Assembly (NCBI GenBank): GCA_947685225.1
Contig: CANTUV010000076.1
Span: 2,046,001 to 2,110,000 of the forward strand
From: Garcia nutans
Lineage: Eukaryota > Streptophyta > Magnoliopsida > Malpighiales > Euphorbiaceae
Direction of reading: 5' to 3'
Length of the DNA: 64,000 nucleotides
The notes under the pieces were generated by a model. It was not told the origin of the DNA. It ran no database searches and saw only the letters and a program-made list of their open reading frames with translations. Below are positions 36,860 to 48,366 of the stretch, one piece after another. The position numbers and the translations under genes are program-made. Numbering within the stretch: the first letter of the stretch is position 1; each line of letters opens with the position of its first letter.

Positions 36860-39265
36860 AAAAAGCCACAAAACTCAAAATCTAACTGTTCTAGAATAAG
36901 AAACTCCATAAACATCATGTTGGATCCAAGGTGCGGCCTCAATTGGAGGAGTGGAGTAGCCATTTCATGAACACCAAGAGAGAGTGAGCAAGCAGAAGAA
37001 GCCAAACAGTCAACTAGCATATTAGTCTCTTTGTAGACGTGTGATAAATGTATCTCCTAATCCTTGTACAAAAATTCCATGGTCTTATGTATAAGGCTAG
37101 CGTTTTTGTCATTGTTAACCGTAGCAGCTAGTAGGAGATGAGCTACACTCTCGCTGTCTACCTCGACTTTCATCTTTCTTATTTCTTTCTGCCAAGCAAT
37201 TTTAAGGCCTTCATAGACACCCCATAATTCAGCTTGTGTTATGGTGCAAAATCCGAGATTTATAGCAAAACTCACTACCCAACCTCTGGTGTCATCTCTA
37301 ATAGCTCCACCTGCTTAGGCTCTTCTAGTAGTAACTTTGAAGGCACCATCCGAGTTAAGCTTAAACCAACCCATTGATGGTAAGCTCCGCCCAATACGGA
37401 TAATATTTGTGCACAGAGTCCTTAGCCAAAAAGGTTCTTTTCCTTATTAGCATTGCATATTTGCACAACTAACTTTTGGATTTCTAGCATAGTAGTCACT
37501 ACATTTTTATGAGTACCTGCAAAAAGCGTTTCATTTCTTACATTCCACAAAAACCAGCACGTCACACCAAAGGTAATATGACCGTTCTCTTGGATATTTC
37601 CAATATTGTGTTGAGTAAGGTTGTCGAGAAACCAACACTTCAGTTCCTTAGTGAAGAACTGATCAGTCCATGTAATTCCAAGGACCAAGTACCATACCTG
37701 CTGTGAAAAAGGACAATCTCGCAGCACGTGGATAGTTGATTCTATTTGAGCTCCGCATCGTGCACATTTTCCCTCGGTCGTCAGTCGTCTACAAACTCGT
37801 TCTTAGTTTGTTAGAAGTCTTCCTTTGTAGGCTAACCATAGAAACATGCAAATCCTATATTGCCCGGACCATTTTCAGATGATATCCCATCTGCCACTGT
37901 GCTCTTGCCAGTGATGTTCCATTTGAGCTTTGTAAGCTGATCGAATAGAGAAGTTGCCACTTGGGTCATGGGCCCAAAAAAATTCATCATATATATTGTT
38001 GTAGCATGGGGTGGATGTGCAACGATGGAGAGAAGAGTATTGCTGAGCAAAATGTTTTCAATTAATCCTCATTTCCAGCAGTCGGTGTCTGTAACCATCT
38101 CTTCCAATACACAATTCATCAATTCATTGGGGATGGAGTTTACTGCAAGTTCTTGTAGAGAGTGCAACCCACTGACCCACTTATCCAGCCAAAATCTCAC
38201 TGTCTTTCCATTATTCACTACCTATTGAACGCCCTTAGTCATATTGTTCCATTGGTTGCTTAAAGCTCTCCATAAAGGAGAGCATTTGGTTGTCTTCAAA
38301 GTTGTAGGGAAACTCACTGACCTTGTGCCATACTTGGTGAGAAGAACTTGTGCCCATAATTGGTTTCGATGGCAAATCATATTCCAACCAATCGTCTGAA
38401 TAAATGCAATGTTCATGGTTGCAAGACTCTTCAGGCCCAATCCTCCATTCTCCTTTGGTTGGCAAATCTCATCCCATCTAACCAAATTGATCTTTTTCTG
38501 CTTGCTATTACCTCTCCAAATGAAACTCCTGCAAACTTGTTACAATTTATCTCAAATCCCTCTAGGGATAGTTATGGTTTGCATGGCATAATTTGGAATT
38601 GTTGCCTGCTAATAATAAAATCTTTGAGTTCCAGACATTAGTTTGTTCTGCACTTTTTCGAGGATGTAATTGTAACAGCTTTGCTTCATTCTTCTATGTT
38701 GGATGGGTACTCCAAGATGGATGCCTAGATCATCTGTGCTTTTAAACTCCATAGTTTGACATAATTGTGATTTTATATCTGCTTTGACATTGCTAGAGAA
38801 GAAAATCTTTGTTTTTCCTTTGCTGATTTTTCCTCCCAAGGCTGAGCAAAAATCATCAAGAATCTTCATCATGTGTTTTCCTTGTTCTAGGTTGGCTTCT
38901 GCAAAAAAAAAAAAAGGATATCATCCGCAAAAAATAAGTGGGAGATCCGATTGCTTGACTTGGCCTTTTAAGACACAACAAATAAGGTGACAAAGGGTCA
39001 CGTTATCTAATTTCCCTTGTAGGCTTGAATGGCTCTGTGAGACTATCATTCTAGAGGATTTGCATTGAACTGATAGTAACTATGCTTATGATGCCTTCTC
39101 TAATCCAATCCGGCAGCTTCAAAGTCATAAGAGTCTCGTTGATGAAACTCTATTTAAATTTATCGTAAACTTTTTCAATATCTATTTTGATTGCCATCAA
39201 ACCCTTCTTGCTTTTTATATGTCGCATAGAGTAAATTATTTCTTGGGTAATGATGTGATATCTTT
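36860..39265 (-). pseudogene. LINE (L1-type) remnant: RT, zf-RVT and RNase H
   Basis: Minus-strand blocks follow plant LINE ORF2 order. RT part, from about 39265: KGLMAIKIDIEKVYDKF, ILWNDSLTEPFKPTRE, a small deletion, then the catalytic HLFFADDIL (about 38930), then ALGGKISKGKTKIFFSSNV and LGIHLGVP. Next come VRWDEICQPKENGGLGLKSL, the zinc-binding zf-RVT block CARCGAQIESTIHVLRDC near 37740, and an RNase H with LNSDGAF, GGAIRDD and HVYKETNMLVDCLA. Stops and frameshifts break it several times. The N-terminal endonuclease and start of RT are missing, as in a 5'-truncated insertion. The 3' end abuts (TA)n rather than a clear poly(A). Confidence 0.88.
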
Positions 39266-40264
39266 GATAAGCCGAATACTAAATTATAATTATAAAATTT
39301 CTTAATTGGAAACTCTAAAATTATATATTTTTTTTAAAAAAATATTATTTTGATATTTAACATATAAATTTTTCTTTCAATAAATTTAAGCATTTTAAAT
39401 TTATAAATCAGTATTAATTTCAACAACTAAAAATCAATTAAAAACTTTTTACATGAAATTATTTAAAAATTTGAGCATCTACTTTATGCAATATTATATT
39501 ATTAAACCCCAAATAAAAGTATATAACAGAATTTTAAAAGGCGTAATTTTTTCCAAGTTGAGGACACGCACATGTCCCTTTCCAATGTTTAACGTGGCAT
39601 CAGATTAGATAGAGAGAATCTTGCAACAGCACTCTTAAATGCCTGAAGTTGGTCCCAACAACAAAAGCCTGTCTCTCCATGCCGATGGTGGAGGACCACT
39701 TCTGATTAGAATTACAAAATAGCCGTTTGGGTGTCTGCAACATTTATATAAACTTAAGATAATTAAAATACTAACAAAAGCACCCATTTGCTTGCGTATC
39801 TGTATGTGTTCAGCAACAACACATTACATTAGCCGTTACAATCCTTTTACTAAACTATGCCATAATTAGCATATAATTTAATCAAATACCCCTTTTCATT
39901 GAAAAAAAGTTTCATATCATAACCAAAAAAAAAAACTGCTGCAAAGTCATTTAGGAGCCCATTTTGTGTAATCATAATAATAACTCCTAAAAAAATTGAT
40001 TAATTTATTTTATCACTCTCAAGCGTCTAAAAATAGAAAGCAGACTTGAAAAAATGGGGCAACCAAATCACTTCACCTTCGTGTCATCCGATGCCCCCAT
40101 GCCTCAAAGAGTCACACTTGGGAATTTACAGTGTCCAAAACCTAAAAAAAAAAATTACTGTATTGTGTAAGAATAAATTTTTGCTTTCGCTAAATAAAAC
40201 AAATCTATTATCTAATTAAATATTTATTTTATTTAATTAAAATATAAAAATATTTATATTAATA
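39266..40264. other. Intergenic, no gene seen
   Basis: AT-rich. A more balanced block at about 39540-39740 (GGACACGCACATGTCCC is a partial palindrome) contains no convincing frame. Confidence 0.5.
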
Positions 40265-40755
40265 CTCCCTCCGTCCACATTTAGGTGTCCATTTTATAAT
40301 TTTTATTTGTCCACAAATAAATATCCATTTAGGATAACTAAAAATATTTATTCATTTTATGTTAATATTATCCATATTTAATTATCAAAATATTTAAAAC
40401 TTTTTATTTTCAAGACATGACTATTTTCATTTTCAAGGTAGTAATTATTTTTCATTTCCAATATTTATCCATTTTAATCAGCCCACTAATTACTCTTGTA
40501 GTTTCTCCATAAATTTCAACATTTAAAATAAATTGTAGTCAATTTAAAAAAATAAATTTTTGGCTCCAAACATTTAAAATTTTCATTCTCATAAATATTG
40601 TAGTCGATTTGAAAAATAAAATAAAAATTTTTTATTAAATTGAATTTTGTGAATTTTAAATTCTCAATAATTGAAAAGTAAACAATAATATTATTAAATA
40701 AATTTTCTTAAGTATGAAAATGACAAAATGAACACTTAAATCTGAATAGAGAGAG
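40265..40755. mobile_element. Stowaway-like MITE (Tc1/mariner type)
   Basis: Left end CTCCCTCCGTCCACATTTAG; the right end, read on the minus strand, starts CTCTCTCTATTCAGATTTAA and stays alignable for ~33 bp. TA dinucleotides flank both sides (40263-40264 and 40756-40757). About 490 bp, no coding. The CTCCCTCCGT terminus and TA duplication are typical of Stowaway MITEs. The right end has several substitutions. Confidence 0.75.
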
Positions 40756-40842
40756 TATTTTGGGAATGCTAATGCAATGAGACTCTCTCTATTCAGATTT
40801 AAGTGTTCATTTTGTCATTTTCATACTTAAGAAAATTTATTT
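40696..40842. repeat. Perfect 61-bp palindrome with overlapping direct repeat
   Basis: The last 61 bp around the MITE's right end (40696-40756) recur as an exact inverted copy at 40782-40842, separated by 25 bp. A 27-bp sequence (TATTTTGGGAATGCTAATGC and onward) occurs directly repeated at 40756-40782 and 40838-40864, so the inverted copy is itself bracketed by the direct repeat. Read from the sequence, no mismatch in the arms. Confidence 0.9.
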
Positions 40843-40865
40843 TGGGAATGCTAATGCAATGAGAG

Positions 40866-41340
40866 TTTAGAAAGAGTATTTTAAAAATAAAAATACCTAC
40901 TTCTATTTTTATATTTCAAAAATATTTTTTTTTAATTTTCAATTTTAACAATATTCTTTTGCAGAAATAATTTTTTTATATATTTAAAATATTAAAAATA
41001 TACTCTATTTTTAAATATATTAAATATTTAGTATATTAATAATATACTAACTTTGTACATTATATATTTTTAAATATTTTAAATTATAGTTCACTTATTA
41101 TTAATAAAATTATCATTTTACTATTATATTCTTATTTAATATACATTTTCTTAAACATTGTAAATAACATTAAAAATAATTTAAAAATATATTATATTTT
41201 AAAAAATATATTAAAAAAATTAATTATAAATTAATTTAATTATATTTTATTACTATATGTATAAATAAATATGCAACTATAAAAATATGAGTATAATATT
41301 TTAAAAAAATGTGTTTTAAAGTCTCTGACGGAAAATGAAC
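40866..41340. other. AT-rich, 3' flank of the glucanase gene
   Basis: Only AT-rich sequence with TTAAAATATATT-like words; the 3' UTR of the glucanase gene should lie at its right edge. Confidence 0.5.
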
Positions 41341-42842
41341 TCACTTACTTGGATCCATAGGCGTTTTGGTTGCAAGGCCATTGAATTCACAGGTCCCACC
41401 AATCTTCTTAAATTGGGCCCAGTAAGAACTGAAAGCGTAGCTGGCATGCCAAACCAAAGAGTTCGGTTTAAAACACTGTTTTCCGGGTCGGATCGGGTCA
41501 CAAGTTTTATTCCCCTGCGAACACGCATACGATAATGCGTCGCCCAAAGCTGTCCTATTGGCTCCTTTACTCGCCACACACCATACCCTTCCTTTATACG
41601 GTTGATTATTTGTCGGTGCCGGCAACGGCTTTGTAAACTCCGATTCCGGCGTCTTCCCACTAAGATCGATCTCGTATACATTCGTACCGTTAGGATATAG
41701 CAACCCGAAATGCCGCTCCGTACCAGGACCCGGTTTCATATTCTCATTAAACAATGCGAAGATGAAAGAAGGTAATACAGATCCGGGTCGCGCCGGAGTG
41801 CCAATGGCTGGTTTGGCTGTGAGTTTTTTCACGACGTTGCGATTGTAAGTGGCAGCATTGTAAATATTAGCTCCGATTTGATCTATATCTCCATTATTGG
41901 GCCAACCCGTTTCGGCAATGAAAATCCGGATATCAGGGTACCCGAGTCGCTTCATAGCGAAGATTACAGCATCTATCATTTGGTCAAAAAGATTGGTGTA
42001 AGTGAGGTTGGTGACTGGGTCCGTGTAGGTTATATTTTTGGCCTTAAAAATGGCATAATCAAGATTGATGTTTACCGAATCATCGGCCCAGGGAAAATAA
42101 GTATAGACATCAAGGAAAAAGAACGATTTGGTTCGGTTTAAGAACTGCAACATCGGTTTGATTATCGGATCCGAAATATCCGGCCGAAAAGTGCCATTTG
42201 ATGGTGGGAATGATGATTCTAAGACATTTATCGCCGATGTTGTCCCAACTTTTATCTTGTGCATTTTATGGGTTTTCAATGAACTCTTGATTCGACGCAT
42301 GGCTGGTACAAGATTGTACCATGTTCCGACATCAGGATTTGTAAGGATTTCATTTCCGATAAGGAGATATCGGATTTTGACATCGGAGTAGTAAGGGACG
42401 ACATTGGTTTTTACCCAGTGATCGGAGAGATATTGGCTTTTAGAAATATTGGGAATAAGCTCATTGGGTACCATGATTGAGACTTGAAAGTCGGTATTTC
42501 TAAGAGCATTAAGGATATGTGGATTGGAATCGTATATTTTGATGCGTTTTGCGTTGAGAGATTTGGCTAGCTCCACTGTCCGCGACGGAGATGGGAGGTT
42601 GTTTCCAAGCGTACCCCAGTTTACTCCGATCTTGTTCGAGATCTCTGCGCCTGCAAATAACAACAAACCACGGAAAATAAGATTAGATACTCAGAACACA
42701 AAAACACAAAACCCATATTGCCATTTTAGATTTTTAAGAATAAATAGTAAAATTTAAGAAAAAATAGTAAAAAAACAAACTTACTGCAATTAGAAACTAA
42801 TAGGAGAGCAAAAATGAAGAGAGAAACAACACCCATCCCCAT
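41341..42842 (-). CDS. Beta-1,3-glucanase, GH17 plus X8/CBM43, A6-like
   Basis: Two exons on the minus strand: 42842-42785 (58 nt) and 42650-41341, joined in phase (donor GTAAGT, acceptor TTTGCAG), 455 aa. Exon 1 encodes the signal peptide MGMGVVSLFIFALLLVSNC. The GH17 domain starts GVNWGTLGNNLPSP; the acid/base Glu is in YLLIGNEIL (about residue 120) and the nucleophile Glu in IFIAETGWPN (about 266). Residues ~376-446 are an X8 (CBM43) carbohydrate-binding domain with WC and TCEFNG and five cysteines. It ends soon after X8 without a hydrophobic GPI tail, so it is probably secreted. It hydrolyses callose-type glucan in the wall. The closest group I recall is the anther-expressed A6 clade, linked to callose breakdown around microspores; expression here is inference. 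Antisense frames are shadows. Confidence 0.93.
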
Positions 42843-42969
42843 GATTACTCTATTCTTCACTAAGCTTGTTTTTAAGTGGGTGGGAGACTGTGATTCCAAG
42901 ACGCGTGTTGTGAATGAAGAATATGACTATTATCTGTCAAGGAGTAGCAGGGTGAGAAATATGGCAAAA

Positions 42970-42982
42970 ATATATATATAAC
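42970..42982 (-). promoter_or_regulatory. Possible TATA box of the glucanase gene
   Basis: A TTATATATATAT run about 130 bp upstream of the start codon, in otherwise mixed sequence. Distance is plausible for a plant core promoter; not proven. Confidence 0.4.
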
Positions 42983-44436
42983 CTTTTTCTTTTATCTTTA
43001 ACTTTGTGAAAAGAAAAAAGAAAAGAAAAGAATAAAAGAGGTAGATACGCAGAGAAAATCAGAGAGGTGAAGAGTGATGTTTAGACAAAGAAAAGTCAAT
43101 AAATTTTTTGCTTGGTTTCTAGGAAGGGGGGAGGAGATGGAAAAGTGTCTGAGAAGAGAAAGAAGTACTCTGCAGAAGATTAAAGGCTAAAAAAAAAGTG
43201 TTTGTCGACAACAAATGAAATTAGCCGTTGGATTATAACCGGCCCTGATGATAGCGGGTCTGGTGGCTCCTGACCGTACTGTTTGTCGTTGTATGCTCTG
43301 TGCGCTAAAAGCAAGAAGAAGAGTTGCTGAGGGGGCAAAGGAATAGTTAATAAACTACCAGAAATATATTACTCCTTTCCTTTTTATTCTAACTGTTACA
43401 TAAAAAAAATTCACTTTAAATATAATTTTTAAAAATTTATTAAAATATTAATTAAAAAATTATAATATTACTCATTTTTAATTAATGAAAAAAATAACTA
43501 TAAAGAAGGATAAAAAATAATATTTAAATAAATTATAATAAAATTTTTATAAAATTTACAATAATTAATTATTTTTTTATATGTACATATTATTTTTATT
43601 CAAAATTTAAAATAAAATTAAAAAAGTAATATATAGTGAATGAGGTTCGACAATGATATTATTTCTTTTTTTTTAATTAATTAAATATTTTCTTAAATTT
43701 TATTTTTTTAATAAAACATATAAAAACTAAAATACCCTAATTTATACCAAAATTTTCATTTCTACCTTTTTTTATTAAAAAAGAACCTTCCTGGCTTCCC
43801 ATCCTCTATAATCTCATTCATAATGAGAAACCATTTTAAAATTTCTACGAACTAAAACAAAAGACGTAAAAAAGAACAACAATAACAACCCTCATATAAT
43901 GGAAAACCTTATTTTAAAAAAAATATTAAAATAACAAAAAGAACAAAGTCAAATTCAATTCTGCCTCACTTAAGGTCAATTTTGTCATTCTGATCACCAG
44001 TAGTAGTTGCTGTAGCGCAATAAAGACAACTTCAATTTTAAGTACATTGGACAAATTTCAAGTTTTAATAAAATGTAAGTCTAATTCCCGTGAAAAATAA
44101 CATTGTCGTCAATTTTTTGATATTTCAATCATGCGAATATATCTAAAAGTTAAAAAAAAAGAGTTTTGTATCATTTGAAAAATTGATATGAGAAAGACAT
44201 AAGGGGGAGAAGAATGTTATTTAGAAAATGAAATAATGATTGTTTTTCAAAATTATATTACTAAAATGTCGAAAATGATAATAGAAAATTTATAAATAAA
44301 TTCCTATTATTTGTTAATAATAATTAACAATGAGATGAGACAAAAAAAGTCGAAGCCATAAATTTGTTAATATTTATCATTTCTGTTGCCTATGATGAGA
44401 TGAGACAAAAAAAAAGTCGAAGCTACTTTCCTTTTT
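42983..44436. other. Intergenic with a short tandem duplication
   Basis: Promoter side of the glucanase gene, then AT-rich sequence. The words GATGAGATGAGACAAAAAAA and GTCGAAGC occur together at about 44333-44355 and again at about 44394-44424, a ~62-bp offset duplication just before the LINE insertion. No gene seen. Confidence 0.55.
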
Positions 44437-45572
44437 ATGATTTGGGATTCGGCTATCCCAATTAAGTTTTCAGTTCTTGCATGGCGTATTTTACACAAGG
44501 CTTTGTCTCTGCCCTCTAGATTGCAGCATATGGGTTTTTCCCTTGCCTCTTGTTGTCCCTTCTGCCCCTCCGACTCAGCTTCTGCTTCTTATATTTTTTA
44601 TTCTTGCCGGGAAGTTAACAAAATTTGGATATTTTTCAGATCAGCTTTCTTGTCTTGCTTGAATCCTCAACCAGGTTTGAAGCAAGAATTAATGCTTTGG
44701 TGGCTGGACAAATCTCCTAATTCTGGTGCTGGAAAGCTTATGAAACTTGTTCCTTTAATTATTGTTTATAATGTTTGGCTGGCCTTCTGCAATCTCACTT
44801 GGGGAGAGAGAGGTTTCTATGCTCCTAGTACCATACAGGCTATACGGAATACCATTTACAATTGGGGTTGTTGTCATGCTGCAGACAAGAAGGCTAAGCC
44901 TTTGCCGGATTTCTGTGATTTTCTTCCTTCAAACTTCGGCTATGGGCGTGGTCTTAAACCCATACTTGTTCGTTGGTTCCCTCCGTGTCGTCACTTTAAG
45001 CTCAATGTCGATGCCTCATTTACCACTTCAGCTTCTGCTGGAGGTGCGATTGTTAGAGATTCCCGAGGACATTTTATGGCGGCTTATAGTTTTGGATTGG
45101 ATGCTCACTCGTCGGAGATAGCGGAGCTTCAAGCTATTCGGGTCAACCTCCAATGGTGTCTCCAGCAACGGTTTTTCCCATTAATTGTTGAAACTGACTC
45201 TGCGTGGGCAGTTCAACAGATTGGTTCATCTTCCAGTGCTGGTCACACGGCATATTCTGTCAAGAGGCTCCTTCTGGATACTGCTTCCTCGATCACTCAT
45301 ATATTTCGGGAGGCTAATAGTGCTGCTAATTATCTTGCCACTAGTTGCAGATTTTATTCTCACGCTTCTTCTTTCTTTACATTTGCTTCTTTGCCTAAGA
45401 TGTTGAAAGGTTTTGTTTTATCCGATTGTTTAAAAACTCCTTATTTGAGATTTAGATAGTTTCTTCCATGTCTTATAAGGATTTTGTACGGATCTTATAT
45501 GGGTTTTTCCCATCTTTGTGATATTTATAAAAATCTCGGTGGTGCCGCCCACCTTTACCAAAAAAAAAAAAA
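44437..45572 (+). mobile_element. 5'-truncated LINE with intact 340-codon terminal frame
   Basis: The 3' end of a plant L1-type LINE: an open frame 44437-45459, a ~100-bp 3' UTR ending GGTGGTGCCGCCCACC, and a poly(A) of about 13 at 45560-45572. The frame starts inside the zf-RVT region (FSVLAWRILHKALSLPSRL, then CCPFCPSDSASASY) and continues into RNase H: FKLNVDASF, GGAIVRDSRGHF, SSEIAELQAIRVNLQ, IVETDSAWAV and IFREANSAANYLA, where the last acidic position is Asn. Endonuclease and RT are absent. An uninterrupted frame suggests a recent insertion. Truncated LINEs are normally not genes; whether this frame is expressed is open. Confidence 0.85.
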
Positions 45573-45767
45573 GAGCGATTAGTTGCAGTAGTTTTGTGTT
45601 TATGTTGTACTATGAGTGGAGATCTAAATGTATTTTCTAGGTTTGATGTAGTTTCGTTGTTCTGCTCTGTTATTTTGTTGTTTTTGAAGTTTTTTTTGCT
45701 TTGTAATTCTTATCGTACAATTGTTCTTTCTTTCTAATGAAATTTCACTATTTCCGGCCAAAAAAAA
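45573..45767 (+). repeat. Probable second LINE 3' end
   Basis: Directly after the first poly(A), ~190 noncoding bases end in TCTAATGAAATTTCACTATT, TCCGGCC and a short poly(A) (45760-45767). This style of ending (AATGAAATTTC..GGCC plus A-run) is common for plant LINE 3' UTRs. It could be another truncated insertion or a longer tail of the same element. Confidence 0.45.
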
Positions 45768-46216
45768 GACAATGGTTGGCGATTGGTGGTTTAAAGTATA
45801 AATTCTATTCTCATTGAGCTCTTGGAAAGGGAATTTCCTACAGACAAATGTTGCAAGTGTTTTTCAATCGTTTCATTATCAAAAGCTGACTTAAAAATAT
45901 ATGGAGTTTGTTACGCAGTACAATTCCAATTACCAATTAGTCCATGATTTGCATTGTGCATAAACACAAACCACAGCATTTAGTAAAGAAGAGTACAATT
46001 AGAATTGTTAGTCTCAAACTATTTACAAGAAACCATTGCTTGCTTTGAATTTTCCTCAATAATTTTTCAGTAAGATTGGCAGCAGGAAAGATTTAAGAAG
46101 TTGCACATATTTGTTTACAAGTTAGTTATTCTCATAATACAACAGAATAAAAAAAAAAAAGAATTCCAAGAGGAAGTAGCTCGCCATTATGAATGATTCA
46201 GAGCCATAAAAGCTGC

Positions 46217-48349
46217 TTAATTTCGATTGAATTGGTTTATTTTCTCCAGAACTTGTTCCAATCTTTTGCCTTCATCTTCCTTGCATGCTAGCATCCTCTT
46301 ATGACGTTTTAGAATAACTTCCACGTACTCTTGTTCTAATGCAGCACATGGAAGGTTATTTGGCTCTCCCTGGCCATTATATTGGTTTTCTTGCAGCTTA
46401 TTCACTTGCCCAGGCAGCATTTCATTCTCTAGTGCTCTTTTCTCTATATGCCTTTCTCCTTTATCCATTTCTGATTCTTTTTCCTTCTTTCTGGCCAAAT
46501 CTAGCAGTTCTTTCTCTAAATTTACAGTTCTTTTTGCAATCACATTTCTTTCTGCCAACATAATTTCTTGCTGCTGCTTCATCATGTTTCCTACCACTAA
46601 CATTTCAGACCTCATGAATCTACAATCAAAACCTTGTATCTCCAAAGTTTTTATCACCTTGCCTAGTGACTCCACATAGTCTGGGGAGACACGACAATCC
46701 ATCAAAACTATATTCCTTACCTCAAAGAGAAAAAGCCAGTAGTGGCAATATAATAATTCAGCTTGCTTTGATTTGTCAGAGAACTGCGAAAACACCTTTG
46801 GATTTTGTGGAAACACTCTAAAAATATGTGGATAACACTTCTCCATCCACTCTTTTACTGACATCTCTTCACTTCTTTGCAATGGTCCTATCTCCAATTG
46901 ATTGTCTTCCTTTAGCTTCATCAGATAGGCATGCACTTCTATGGGGTTCTCCGGATCTATTTGGATATGTATTTTTTCTTTCTTTGCAGGTGGACTTGTT
47001 ATAATTTCCCTTTCTTCCTTAACCTGTAGCACAGTAAAATATAAAACCTTCAATCACAATTGTATAATACTTTTGATCAACCTTATTATGCAGAAAGGCA
47101 GTTCTTCATTTACGCTCTTTTCAGAATTCTGCACAATATACTGTGTAATCGTGCATTATGTAGAAAATTAACAAGACATTAGATTCTCCTCTCCATGGGA
47201 GATAAGAAAAATAGTATTTACTATTTATTCAACTTACCTCCAAACTCTGATGTCCGAACTGTCTTTTGAAAGTCAACCATCGGAATAAATCATCATGTCT
47301 AATATTATCATAAAAAATTACCTCCAAAGAATAGTATCTCTGTTTCACACAGGATAACAGATGTTACTCAACCAATTTATTAAATCAGACAATTCTAAGA
47401 AGACCCTTTTTTCAGTTCTTGTGGGAAGATAATGGACCAATTGGCCAAGTCAATTCCCTAATGCAGAAGCAAAAGATCACAAAACTACGCGGCAAGTTAT
47501 TGCAGTCAGAAAAGCAAAGAAATAACAACCATTAAACTCATACTAAGGTTATTCTAATGTTCTAAGATGCTTTTAGAGTTTTTAAGGACCCATTCCCTTC
47601 TTTTCCTTTGCCATTCCTCCTCCTTCCAACCCTACACAACCAACTATTAAGCAATAGCTCAGCAGATCCATTCAATATTTTATAGTTATTTGGCAATTAT
47701 GCATTGAGGCATGCATTTAACCAGAGAAGAATAAATTTGGGGAAAACCACTAAAACAATTCAGTCCCATCTAATGATGCAGGCACATAAGTAAAGATAAT
47801 GAAGAGGAGGGAATTACTATAATATTGTAATATCTACGCAACAAGCGAATTCTTAAAACAAACCATTCTTACTTCAACTGGTCTGTTGAGAGCAATGGAA
47901 GGAATATGAAGCATGTTGGCAGGTCCAACAATATGCTCAGGATTTTTGAGAGCATTTCCATCTGGAATGTTTCGGAGTGGAACCAATAAGGAACTTCTTC
48001 CAGCAAAACCTGTTCTATCTCACCAATGTTAAATCGAAGGCAAAATTATCTCAAGAGTGAACAATATCATAAACAATATCCTAAAAACAAATTTATGAGC
48101 ATAAAGACAACTATTTTATGGGCGTACCACACATATTATCACAATACCAAGTGAACAACATTATAAAGACAAGAAAACAAATCAAGGACATAGCAACTAA
48201 TATACATCTACTTTACGAGTATGACTGCCAGTATGACTGCCACTTTTGGTCAACTGAAAGGAGCACTTCATAATTTTGTAATAGGCAGAGTTATAGTTAA
48301 GTATACCATTGCAACGTCCTTTGAGTTTGCGCCTTCTTATACTCACCAT
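46217..48349 (-). CDS. Protein of unknown function with C-terminal coiled coil, 362 aa
   Basis: Four coding exons on the minus strand: 48349-48307, 48009-47873, 47339-47238 and 47023-46217. All junctions are GT..AG and phases agree through the joined frame. The protein starts MVSIRRRKLKGRCNG (basic), followed by FAGRSSLLVPLRNIPDGNAL, then the block RYYSLEVIFYDNIRHDDLFR and WLTFKRQFGHQSLE, an acidic/lysine-rich linker, and SVKEWMEKCYPHIFRVFPQN. About residues 215-360 are charged and helical (EKELLDLARKKEKESEMDKG), a likely coiled coil. I do not recognise a named family. The basic start may be a nuclear or organelle signal; unproven. A four-codon upstream ORF (ATGTTGCAATGGTGA) overlaps the start region. 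The gene faces away from the PPR gene. The splice model is mine and the first junction (donor GTATAC) is the least certain. Confidence 0.68.
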
Positions 48350-48366
48350 TGCAACATCCAGTCCTC

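Noticed and set aside
42128..42391. Antisense frames of ~87 codons across the glucanase gene
   Set aside because: They are shadows of the GH17 coding strand.
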